A DNA stretch of 32,536 nt, from NCBI GenBank assembly GCA_020073545.1, contig JAIQEZ010000094.1, positions 1 to 32,536 of the forward strand, written 5' to 3'. This DNA comes from Terriglobia bacterium (GTDB lineage: Bacteria; Acidobacteriota; Terriglobia; UBA7540). The notes under the pieces are model-generated. The model worked only from the letters and a program-made list of their open reading frames with translations. It did not search any database and was not told the DNA's origin. Of this stretch, positions 9,973 to 16,752 are shown piece by piece. Made by a program: the position numbers and the translations under genes. Within the stretch, counting starts at the first letter, position 1, and every line of letters begins with the position of its first letter.

Positions 9973-10731
9973 TCATCTCGTTCCCATCGTTCTCAAAAAA
10001 CTGTATGGTTGCACTCCGGAAATCGGGGGCCGGGCAATTTCCTCCCGTTTCAAGGTTTTGATGAAGCTTTCGCAGCTGGCGTTGTCATACGGGTTTGCCG
10101 GACGACTCATGCTTGGAATCATCCCGTGCTGCTTGAGGATGGCCACGTATTCTGCGCACGCGTATTGCACTCCCCGATCCGAGTGATGGACCAGGCCAGG
10201 GAGCGGTTGCCGTTTCGCGATCGCCTGCTTGATCGCAGCCACTGCCAGCCGGCTCGCCAGCGTCCGCTCCAGCGCCCAGCCCACCACTTTGCGCGAGTGC
10301 CCATCGAGGATCACGGCCAAATAGACAAATTCCGCTTTCAGCCGAATGTAGGTGATGTCGGCAACCCAGAGCTGGTCGATGCCGGTCAATTTCATGCGGC
10401 TGGCAAGGTTCAGATGGACCTCGAAGCCATGATCGGAATCCGTGGTCACCACGAAGCTCCGCGGCTGCACGGCCAGCAGGTTGTCTTCTCGCATGATCCG
10501 CAGAACCCGCTTGTGGTTCACCGGCATTCCCCGCCGCCGTAGTTCCGCCGTGATCCGCCGATATCCGTAGCGGTGGCGATGGCCCAAAGCGATCTGCTGA
10601 ATGGCCGACCGAACTTCCATCTCTTCCTCAACCGGCCGTTGCTCCCGCAGGGACCGGTAGAAACTGGCCCGGCTGACTCTGGCCAGCGCACACATGCGCT
10701 CGATACTCAGGCTACCTTGCAACGACATCAT
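9973..10731 (-). CDS. IS3-family transposase OrfB (rve integrase core), altered C-terminus
   Basis: The catalytic half of an IS3 transposase, 252 aa. It has an N-terminal HTH_21-like part (ALARVSRASFYRSL, then HRYGYRRITAELRRRGM) and an RNase-H-fold core with the DDE triad: Asp in WVADITYI, Asp in HSDRGVQY and Glu in CESFIKTLKREE. Family members normally continue about 45 residues past this Glu with an NxxRxHSALGY-type tail. Here the frame changes after KREEI into an unrelated 20-residue tail and stops. The start overlaps the orfA stop (ATGATG), which suits a -1 shift or translational coupling. Activity is doubtful. Confidence 0.85.
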   Translation of the reverse strand: MMSLQGSLSIERMCALARVSRASFYRSLREQRPVEEEMEVRSAIQQIALGHRHRYGYRRITAELRRRGMPVNHKRVLRIMREDNLLAVQPRSFVVTTDSDHGFEVHLNLASRMKLTGIDQLWVADITYIRLKAEFVYLAVILDGHSRKVVGWALERTLASRLAVAAIKQAIAKRQPLPGLVHHSDRGVQYACAEYVAILKQHGMIPSMSRPANPYDNASCESFIKTLKREEIARPPISGVQPYSFLRTMGTR

Positions 10732-11069
10732 TTCCCGGATTTGGTCGTAGATGCCATCTCGCCAGAACCGCCGCGACTCTGGCGTCGAGCCTCGACTTTT
10801 TGCAAGGCACCCTTGAAAAAATCCACTTCCATCGCCTTTTCCGCTAACAGCCGCTTCAACTGTTGGGCCTGTTTACGGTAGGCCGATTCGTGGGTGCTCG
10901 GGCGAGCCGACTCTTCTCCTGGTTCTACCAGATCGAGTTTCCTGCGCCACTTGTAGAGGCACCGTCGCGTCACCCCCAGCTCTTGTGCCAATTGGCCCAC
11001 ATCTTCGCAGGTCCTCATTCGCTCAACAGCCATCCGCTGGAACTTCCGTGAGTATCGCGTCCGCTTCAC
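10728..11069 (-). CDS. IS3-family transposase OrfA (HTH)
   Basis: The DNA-binding subunit of the IS3 transposase. The HTH_Tnp_1 segment reads YSRKFQRMAVERM ... LAQELGVTRRCLYKW. A leucine-zipper-like helix (QLKRLLAEKAMEVDFFKGAL) follows, as is usual for OrfA. I choose the GTG at 11069 because AAGAGGTG lies four bases upstream; the frame can be extended to an ATG at 11117, but that adds residues unlike the family. The stop overlaps the start of orfB. Confidence 0.85.
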   Translation of the reverse strand: MKRTRYSRKFQRMAVERMRTCEDVGQLAQELGVTRRCLYKWRRKLDLVEPGEESARPSTHESAYRKQAQQLKRLLAEKAMEVDFFKGALQKVEARRQSRGGSGEMASTTKSGK

Positions 11070-11215
11070 TTTGCACCTCTTTCCCAGTGCAAAGTGTGCC
11101 CATCCTGACTGTCTCATTTCAAGGGTTCAGTCCAGCTACGCGCTTGCTACCTGAAAGTGACAACCAAATATCGCCAGAGCTGACCTCGAAAGACTCCCCA
11201 CGCGGGGTGGACTCT

Positions 11216-11245
11216 TTGCTGATGATCGGTACACTGTGATATAAG
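11216..11245 (+). promoter_or_regulatory. Candidate promoter of the CBASS operon
   Basis: TTGCTG (11216-11221) and TATAAG (11240-11245) are separated by 18 bases, and the -10 element is preceded by TGTGA. It lies about 45 bases upstream of the first gene of the operon and just inside the right end of the IS3 element. A short palindrome, CCCCACGCGGGG, sits upstream near 11196-11207. The call rests on pattern only. Confidence 0.4.
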
Positions 11246-11288
11246 ATAAACGGACAGCGGTTCGTTCCCTATAGTATCTGAAAACCAC

Positions 11289-11846
11289 ATGAACGCGCTC
11301 GTGCTGCTCAGTGGAGGAATCGATTCTTCGTGTTGCGTCGCCTTCTATCACAGGATGGGGTACAGCGTTACAGGCGTATTCGTTGATTACGGCCAACCTG
11401 TCAATCAGAGGGAAGAACAAAGCGCGAAGGCGATTGCCGATTACTACGCCGTCCCGCTTCACATCATTCGTCTCTCTGGCCCCTCGGCAGAATTCGAAGG
11501 AGAAATCCCAGGCCGCAATGCGTTTCTCGTATTCGTCGCCTTGCTCTACCATCCCACGTTTGCGGGCTTGCTCGCCCTCGGGATTCACGCTGGCACGACG
11601 TATTACGACTGCTCACAACACTTTGCATCTCAGCTCGGCAACATTCTGTCAGGCTATCGTGGTGGACGAGTTGTTCTCGCAACACCATTTCTGCTCTGGA
11701 CCAAACAGGCGGTCTACGATTTCTGTGCGGAATACAAACTGCCTATTCATATTACGTGGAGCTGTGAGGTCGGTCCCTCAGACCCATGCGGTCGATGTTT
11801 GTCATGCAAGGACCGGGAACACCTGAATGTTCGCACGCCGGACTAA
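11289..11846 (+). CDS. cap9: QueC-like 7-deazaguanine-forming enzyme (Cap9-type)
   Basis: A PP-loop ATP-pyrophosphatase of the QueC family, 185 aa; housekeeping QueC is about 220-230 aa. The ATP-binding P-loop SGGIDSS is at residues 8-14, and the QueC signature IPGRNAFL is at 73-80. The C-terminal zinc site has Cys159, Cys167, Cys170 and Cys173, spaced as in QueC. QueC turns 7-carboxy-7-deazaguanine (CDG) into preQ0 through an amide intermediate. In type IV CBASS the QueC-like protein is reported instead to couple the deazaguanine to the N-terminus of the CD-NTase. No queD, queE or folE is nearby, so CDG would come from host metabolism. The gene is first in a tight operon and overlaps the next gene by 20 bases. 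No clear ribosome site precedes its ATG. Confidence 0.85.
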   Translation: MNALVLLSGGIDSSCCVAFYHRMGYSVTGVFVDYGQPVNQREEQSAKAIADYYAVPLHIIRLSGPSAEFEGEIPGRNAFLVFVALLYHPTFAGLLALGIHAGTTYYDCSQHFASQLGNILSGYRGGRVVLATPFLLWTKQAVYDFCAEYKLPIHITWSCEVGPSDPCGRCLSCKDREHLNVRTPD

Positions 11847-12810
11847 AATCGTCCTCGGGGCGCAGACGGTTGCGGAAACACCGCTCCTTCTCCCATCGTT
11901 TTCGAGCAAGGGATTCCCACAGGTCCGGCAGATCATGAGCTTGATGGCTGAGTTCATTACAGGCCCGATCCTCATCAGCTCTTACGATGTTCACTATCGT
12001 TTGATTCCGAAAAAAATTACATTCCCGCAGCTCCTGTTTCTCGATAGCGGCGGATATGAGGCAAGGGTAGAGCACGACCTGTCGGAGACCTATGGGAAAC
12101 TGCATAAGCCCAGGAAATGGAGCCAGCAACTGTATGAACGTGTCCTGACACACTGGTCCTCCAAGTGGCCTACGATTGCGGTTTCCTTCGACAGCCCCGC
12201 CAAGTTTCTTGGCTTATCGAAGCAAATCGACGGTGCCGTGGAATTACAAAAGAGATACCCCCACCTATTATGGGAGCTTCTTGTAAAGCCAGAAACGGCA
12301 AAGGATACCTTCATTTCATTCGAGAAACTGATCAAGCGGGTTGAGCATCTGAGAAGATTTGCAGTCGTAGGGATCACGGAGAAGGAGCTTGATGATTCCC
12401 TTTTCGGAGCCATGACGAAGATAGCCAGGCTGCGAACTCAGATGAATGCTGCCGGCATAGACATTCCCATTCACATTTTTGGAAGTTTGGACCCACTGAC
12501 TACCGTTCTCTATTTCCTTGCGGGCGCGGAGATCTTCGACGGCCTTACCTGGCTGAGGTTCGGATACCACGCTGGGAAAACCATCTATTATCAGAATTAT
12601 GCTGTAATCCGCGACTCTACGGGGTTGAGGCGTCGCACTCACGATCAATATCACGAGATGTGGCGGAGCAATTACTATTACCTGGAGAAGCTGAGAACAC
12701 AGATGATTAATTTTGTGCGGACGGGAGATCTCACTCACTTTGAAGCAATTCACCCCCAGTTAAGCGACGCTCTCACGCAGCTCCAAGCTACAGTTCCGGA
12801 AACGAGGTGA
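11827..12810 (+). CDS. cap10: TGT-like (queuine tRNA-ribosyltransferase fold) protein, Cap10-type
   Basis: A 327-aa relative of tRNA-guanine transglycosylase. Landmarks are LDSGGY (Asp73, aligned with the TDSGGF catalytic Asp of TGT), VSFDSPA (Asp122), GITEKEL near 182-188 where TGT has its GG-loop, and IFGSLDPL (217-224) followed by EIFDGLTW, whose Asp238 occupies the nucleophile position of the TGT FDC-PTR motif. The CxCxxC...H zinc site of tRNA-modifying TGTs is absent, so the substrate is probably not an ordinary tRNA anticodon. It overlaps the QueC-like gene and ends 2 bases before the CD-NTase ATG, so it is almost certainly cotranslated with both. In type IV CBASS this protein acts on deazaguanine chemistry linked to the CD-NTase; its exact reaction is not evident from sequence. 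Confidence 0.8.
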   Translation: MFARRTKIVLGAQTVAETPLLLPSFSSKGFPQVRQIMSLMAEFITGPILISSYDVHYRLIPKKITFPQLLFLDSGGYEARVEHDLSETYGKLHKPRKWSQQLYERVLTHWSSKWPTIAVSFDSPAKFLGLSKQIDGAVELQKRYPHLLWELLVKPETAKDTFISFEKLIKRVEHLRRFAVVGITEKELDDSLFGAMTKIARLRTQMNAAGIDIPIHIFGSLDPLTTVLYFLAGAEIFDGLTWLRFGYHAGKTIYYQNYAVIRDSTGLRRRTHDQYHEMWRSNYYYLEKLRTQMINFVRTGDLTHFEAIHPQLSDALTQLQATVPETR

Positions 12811-12812
12811 TC

Positions 12813-13742
12813 ATGGGCGGATCCAAGGGCAGAGGGTTTTTCAGCGGGCGCAAACCCGAGGACGTCGGAGCTGAACTGCGGAAAGAAGAGGAGAAAACTC
12901 ACGACCAGGCATTCGACACGCAAATTGCGGAGCGCCTCGCAGAGCTCCTGGGGGATTCAAACCGACGTGACACTAACGCGATAGGCGCAGCGATAGACGA
13001 AATCAAGGAAGCCTTGAGCGCCGATATCGAAGGCACGGTAGAGCCCATTTTCGGGGGTTCCGTCCGCAAGCATACTTATGTCGACGGAATCAGCGATATT
13101 GATATTCTCGTTATCCTTCGTGACCCAGAACTGAAATCCTTGTCGCCGCAGGGAGTACTTGAATACTTTGAGCAAAAAGCTCGTGACGGATTGTCAGGGT
13201 GGGAGATTTCGAGACGAAACCTTGCTGTTACCCTCAGAAAAGAAGGCCTAGAGATCCAGGTCCTTCCAGCCGTGCAGGAAGAGGGCAAGACGCGCATCCC
13301 GGGGGCGAGAGTGGATCGCTGGTCCGACATCAATCCACGAACCTTTTTCCGAAAGCTGACCGATACCAATAACAAATTCGGAGGAAAGATAGTCCCCGTC
13401 ATCAAACTCGTAAAGATAATCAATTCAGAGCAGCCCGCAGCACTGCAACTCACCGGATATCATGTCGAGTCGCTGGCGATCGAAGCTTTCAAGACATACT
13501 CCGGTCCGCTGAACCCCAAAGCAATGCTCGAGCATTTCTTCGATACATCACGGTCCCTTGTCCTAGCTCCCATCCGAGACAAAACGGGGCAATCCGTTCA
13601 TGTGGACGGCTACCTGGGGCCGGCCAACAGCAACAGCCGGAAAGAAGCCTCCGCTGCACTGGATCGCATACATCGTCGCATGAAGAATGCGGACACTCTT
13701 CGCTCCGAAGAGCAGTGGCTTGAGCCGTTCGGCGAGGAATAG
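12813..13742 (+). CDS. CD-NTase (CBASS cyclic-oligonucleotide synthase)
   Basis: A pol-beta-like nucleotidyltransferase of 309 aa expected to sense phage infection and make a cyclic oligonucleotide second messenger. Visible motifs are GGS at residues 81-83, SDIDILV with Asp95 and Asp97 (metal-binding), and LEIQVLPA (146-153), where the third acidic residue is expected; here the pattern is Glu147-Ile-Gln149. A C-terminal helical domain starts near 195. A GTG at 12807 is in frame, but the ATG at 12813 has GAGG five bases upstream and is preferred. It gives an N-terminus MGGSKGRG; Met removal would expose glycine. The gene starts 2 bases after the TGT-like stop and ends 2 bases before the next start. 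Subfamily and product cannot be assigned by eye. Confidence 0.88.
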   Translation: MGGSKGRGFFSGRKPEDVGAELRKEEEKTHDQAFDTQIAERLAELLGDSNRRDTNAIGAAIDEIKEALSADIEGTVEPIFGGSVRKHTYVDGISDIDILVILRDPELKSLSPQGVLEYFEQKARDGLSGWEISRRNLAVTLRKEGLEIQVLPAVQEEGKTRIPGARVDRWSDINPRTFFRKLTDTNNKFGGKIVPVIKLVKIINSEQPAALQLTGYHVESLAIEAFKTYSGPLNPKAMLEHFFDTSRSLVLAPIRDKTGQSVHVDGYLGPANSNSRKEASAALDRIHRRMKNADTLRSEEQWLEPFGEE

Positions 13743-13744
13743 CG

Positions 13745-14407
13745 ATGCCCAACCGAATTGCCACGGAGACACTCGCTTCCGCTTACATCAAGGCAAAGCT
13801 AAAGGTTCTGGCATCTGGCTTCGGTTCCGAAATCATCTGGCAGAGAACTGTCCGAATTGAGGAGCTGACAGAAGTCGATCTCCTGCGAGAAAGCGCGTGG
13901 GTGATTATTTCATCGGGTATGCGGGAATCTATTGTCCGGCAAAAGTTCCCCGGCATAGGCGAGGCTTTCTTCAACTGGGCCTCTGCCCAGCAGATCGTGT
14001 GGCATCGTGACCACTGCGTCCGCTCGGCGTTGATCTATTTTGGGAATGAGCGAAAGATCGAAGCTATTGCCCAAAGTGCACAGATTATATACGACAAGGG
14101 ATTCGAGGCAATTCGCAAGGAAATCGCGTGCGACCCGATTACGGCGCTTCGACAGTTTCCCTACATAGGGCCAACGACCAGTTTTCACTTAGCGAAGAAC
14201 ATCGGACTGTCTGTTGCAAAGCCGGACCGGCACCTGTTACGGTTTGCCGCGCTCTCCGGCTACGAACAGCCCGCAGACCTCTGCAGACTAATCGCGGAGT
14301 ACATCGGTGATCCGGTTGCCGTCGTCGACATTGTCCTATGGCGTTTTGCAACATTGCACCAGGACTATCTAACTACCTTCCTGCAGGCTGGACGGGAGGA
14401 TGTCTGA
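13745..14407 (+). CDS. HhH DNA-glycosylase-fold protein (OGG-like, type IV CBASS accessory)
   Basis: A 220-aa protein resembling the 8-oxoguanine glycosylase / HhH-GPD superfamily. A helix-hairpin-helix lies at about 134-155 (FPYIGPTTSFHLAKNIGL). It is followed by AKPDRHLLR, whose Asp161 aligns with the conserved HhH-GPD catalytic Asp. The Lys that makes OGG1 bifunctional would fall at Thr144 and is missing, and there is no Fe-S cysteine cluster. OGG-like genes are a defining accessory of type IV CBASS, and their role there is not settled. Given its neighbours it may act on the deazaguanine-protein conjugate or on phage DNA; this is inference. It sits 2 bases after the CD-NTase stop and overlaps the following gene by 8 bases. 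Confidence 0.78.
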   Translation: MPNRIATETLASAYIKAKLKVLASGFGSEIIWQRTVRIEELTEVDLLRESAWVIISSGMRESIVRQKFPGIGEAFFNWASAQQIVWHRDHCVRSALIYFGNERKIEAIAQSAQIIYDKGFEAIRKEIACDPITALRQFPYIGPTTSFHLAKNIGLSVAKPDRHLLRFAALSGYEQPADLCRLIAEYIGDPVAVVDIVLWRFATLHQDYLTTFLQAGREDV

Positions 14408-15593
14408 CTTGGCCCAGGTACCGCATCGGGTCTTCGGAAAGTACATTCACCTCGCCGGCAGCGCCAGTAAATCGCGTGACGCCGCTCTGATCCGGTATGC
14501 GCACGACCTCGTGCGACGCATCGCGACAGAGATTCTTTGCAGTGGTGGTGGCTTGGTTCTGTTCGCGGGCAAAGAACCCGTTCAAGCGGTCGGTACTCCA
14601 GGCTCCCCTGCAATCATCTTTGATTGGACCATTTTGGAGGCAGCGGATTCGGTCACCACTCAAGCGCGGTTCCCTTGGCCTCACAGCCGACCGCCCTTGG
14701 TTATAGTCATTTCCGAGAAAGCGGAACAAGAGATCCCCCAACCCCGGCATGCGCTATGGGAACGACTATTGAAATCGGGCCTTGTTCGCGTGGAATACAT
14801 CCAACCTGGTGCGCGGTCGGGAGCTATGCTCCGGGAGCGGCAAGCCCAATTCGGAAGCGCACTGATCTGCCTGGGAGGCGGAACAGGCGTCGAACATCTC
14901 GCCAATTTGTACCAGTCCCGTCACCGGCCTGTGATTCCTCTCGACCTGCCGATCGGAGCGAGTCGGGAAGACGGTACAGGAGGCTCCGAGCGGTTGAACC
15001 GCGAAGCGCGCGCAAATCCCAACGCATTCCTAAGGCTGCGGCCAGACCTGGCCGAAACTGGTGTCTCTCTCCTTGTCGCAACGGGGACAAAAAACGGCAC
15101 GACCAACGTAGAGGCGGTTGCAGACGCCGTGATGCAACTCTTGGCTGCGCTCGATAAACCCCAAGCGTTCTCAGTGAGGGTGCTTAACAGCACGGCGGAA
15201 GAATTCCCGGCCGTCGAGCGCTACTTCAGGGAAGTCGTCGATCCAATTGTCGAGAGCCTGGGTTATCGGCGACTCGAAATGGGCACTAATCGGACGGAAC
15301 ACGCATTCATAAATGTCGAGATCTTCGAGCGCTTGCACTATTCCGATCTCGTTATTGTTGATGTGACCGGACAGAGACCGAATTGTTTCATCGAGTTGGG
15401 GTATGCTCTTGGCCTTGGAATTCCGGTCATCGTTACGGCGCAGCAAGGCACTGTCTTGCCGTTTGACCAGAATGCCATTCCCACCCATTTTTGGACGTTC
15501 GAAGCCAGCATAGAGAGGAACCGGCAGCTATTGTTAGGGTTCATCGAAAAGAATCTAGACCGACCGCCTCTTGTAGTTGCGCAAATGGCGTAA
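14400..15593 (+). CDS. Predicted CBASS effector: SLOG domain fused to nucleoside-deoxyribosyltransferase-like domain
   Basis: A 397-aa two-domain protein, last in the operon. Residues 13-245 look like a SLOG (LOG/DprA-like Rossmann) nucleotide-binding domain: YIHLAGSAS at 15, GGGLVLFAG at 49 and LICLGGGTGVEHLA at 155-168. Residues 256-390 look like a nucleoside 2-deoxyribosyltransferase / TIR-related fold: SDLVIVDVTGQRPNCFIELG, with Glu332 in the FIELGYA position of the catalytic Glu. A plausible model is that SLOG binds the CD-NTase product and the C-terminal domain then hydrolyses a nucleotide or NAD+. That is inferred from fold and position. The ATG at 14400 abuts GGGAGG directly; a TTG at 14409 would be better spaced. 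There are no membrane segments. Confidence 0.75.
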   Translation: MSDLAQVPHRVFGKYIHLAGSASKSRDAALIRYAHDLVRRIATEILCSGGGLVLFAGKEPVQAVGTPGSPAIIFDWTILEAADSVTTQARFPWPHSRPPLVIVISEKAEQEIPQPRHALWERLLKSGLVRVEYIQPGARSGAMLRERQAQFGSALICLGGGTGVEHLANLYQSRHRPVIPLDLPIGASREDGTGGSERLNREARANPNAFLRLRPDLAETGVSLLVATGTKNGTTNVEAVADAVMQLLAALDKPQAFSVRVLNSTAEEFPAVERYFREVVDPIVESLGYRRLEMGTNRTEHAFINVEIFERLHYSDLVIVDVTGQRPNCFIELGYALGLGIPVIVTAQQGTVLPFDQNAIPTHFWTFEASIERNRQLLLGFIEKNLDRPPLVVAQMA

Positions 15594-15784
15594 GAGAGCT
15601 GGTGCAGTCACTTCTTTAGCAAACCAGCAACGGATGGACCTTCACCTTCTTGGACACACACATACGTTGACCCTGGAGTTAGTTCTCCCCAGGTTAGGAA
15701 GGAGAAGTAGATTCTGCTCACCCAAGGACTCTTTCACACCCTTGACGCATGAGAGTTTCCGTTCTTAGCTAAACATAGGCCACC
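15594..15784 (+). other. Intergenic, weak hairpin and candidate promoter for the NYN gene
   Basis: This 191-base gap separates the CBASS operon from the NYN gene. A CCTGG/CCAGG inverted repeat at 15672-15693 could end transcription but has no U-run. TTGACG (15742-15747) and TAGCTA (15766-15771), 18 bases apart, form a fair promoter just before the NYN start, suggesting independent transcription. Confidence 0.3.
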
Positions 15785-16540
15785 ATGTTCAAAGCCAAGA
15801 CCGAAAGAATCCAAAAGCTGGCGGAGAAGTACCCGCAGCGCATTCAGGAACTCGAAAGGGTCTTCGACCGGCGGACGAACGCGTATATCGATTTCGCGAA
15901 TGTGAGGCCGTGGGCGACAAAGCTCGGCTGGCATGTGGACGTCAAGCGACTGAAACAATTCTTGGATTCCTTCGACAGCATCAACTCTATCAAGCTGTAT
16001 CAGGGAACGCTCACCGGCGATGCCGAATCCGAGCAATTCGTGCGGGACGTAAAGAGCTATGGATACGACCTTACGACGAAGCCCGTGAAGATCATGAAGC
16101 TCTCCATCGACGTGTCGAGCATCCCCGCTAACTCGCCCGACATCCTGAAGAATTTCATTCGGGCGCCACTCTTGAGGACGCTCAGGCTTGAAGCCATTGA
16201 GTACCTCAACAACCAACTCCGGGAGCTCAACCGGCGAGGCAGGACTTATCTGGAAGACCGGAAGTGCAATTTCGACGTAGAAATCGGCAGGGACATACTC
16301 GTCGATTACGCCGCGCACGGCATCGAAAACTTCGTTCTCTGGAGCGGGGACAGCGACTTTGTTGATCCCCTCCGGCAACTCATTGACGATGGCATGAAGG
16401 TGTCCGTCTTTGCGACCGCGAGGAGAGTCGCCGCCGAGTTTGGCGAACTCGTGAAACGAGGCCTCTTCATTTACGACATTCAGAAGATACGGAACTTTAT
16501 CTGCTGGAAGCGGGAAATGGAGCTAGAGGTGGAAGGTTGA
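15785..16540 (+). CDS. NYN-domain (PIN-like, LabA/DUF88) protein, predicted RNase
   Basis: A 251-aa protein with a NYN/PIN-like nuclease domain. Its conserved acidic residues are Asp36 in AYIDFANV, the Asp cluster in KCNFDVEIGRDILVDYA near 160-175, and WSGDSDFVDPL near 190. The order D ... DxxIxxD ... SGDSDF is that of LabA-like NYN proteins, which use a metal-binding acidic pocket to cleave RNA. A basic N-terminal helix precedes the domain. It follows the CBASS operon in the same direction after a 191-base gap. It may be an extra defence gene or an independent cargo gene. The start has no good ribosome site. Confidence 0.75.
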   Translation: MFKAKTERIQKLAEKYPQRIQELERVFDRRTNAYIDFANVRPWATKLGWHVDVKRLKQFLDSFDSINSIKLYQGTLTGDAESEQFVRDVKSYGYDLTTKPVKIMKLSIDVSSIPANSPDILKNFIRAPLLRTLRLEAIEYLNNQLRELNRRGRTYLEDRKCNFDVEIGRDILVDYAAHGIENFVLWSGDSDFVDPLRQLIDDGMKVSVFATARRVAAEFGELVKRGLFIYDIQKIRNFICWKREMELEVEG

Positions 16541-16557
16541 TAGCCGCAAAATGCAAA

Positions 16558-16578
16558 GGGGACTTCTTGCGAAGCCCC
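16558..16578 (+). terminator. Stem-loop downstream of NYN gene
   Basis: GGGG-A-CTTC (16558-16566), loop TTGC, then GAAG-CCCC (16571-16578) form an 8-bp stem with one bulged A, starting 17 bases after the NYN stop. No U-run follows. A second perfect 6-bp hairpin, GTGGCT/AGCCAC, lies at 16594-16610. Together they plausibly end transcription of the NYN gene. Confidence 0.45.
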
Positions 16579-16752
16579 CAAGCCATAGAATTCGTGGCTT
16601 ATTCAGCCACCTCTAGTATAGCAGTCTGCGCGCGGCTGTCAATACTCTTCCCCGGGGATTGCTGGGTGAAAACAGTGTTGCCCGAAGTGTTGTATGCACA
16701 CCACTGAGGGCTTGCAATTTGACCCGTATCGGAAAATGAGGGACGCCTCCGA

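Larger units (their letters stand above)
9831..11129 (-). mobile_element. IS3-family insertion sequence
   Basis: An element of about 1.3 kb with orfA and orfB on the minus strand. Imperfect terminal inverted repeats are visible. The right end reads GAACCCTTGAAATGAGACAG inward from 11129. The left end reads GAACCCCTATAGTGAGACAA inward from 9832. A second conserved block, TGGGCACAC, follows in both. No 3-base target duplication is evident. Both ends are present, but the 3' part of orfB has been replaced (see that entry), so the copy may be dead or a chimera. Confidence 0.8.

Noticed and set aside
11289-12810. Reading the QueC + TGT pair as a queuosine operon or a Dpd DNA-modification cluster
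   Set aside because: No queD, queE, folE or other Dpd-type genes are present, the TGT lacks the tRNA-type zinc site, and both genes are coupled to a CD-NTase.
11289-15593. QatABCD-type defence system because of the QueC-like gene
   Set aside because: The Qat ATPase and TatD-like DNase are absent, and the CD-NTase, TGT and OGG set fits type IV CBASS instead.
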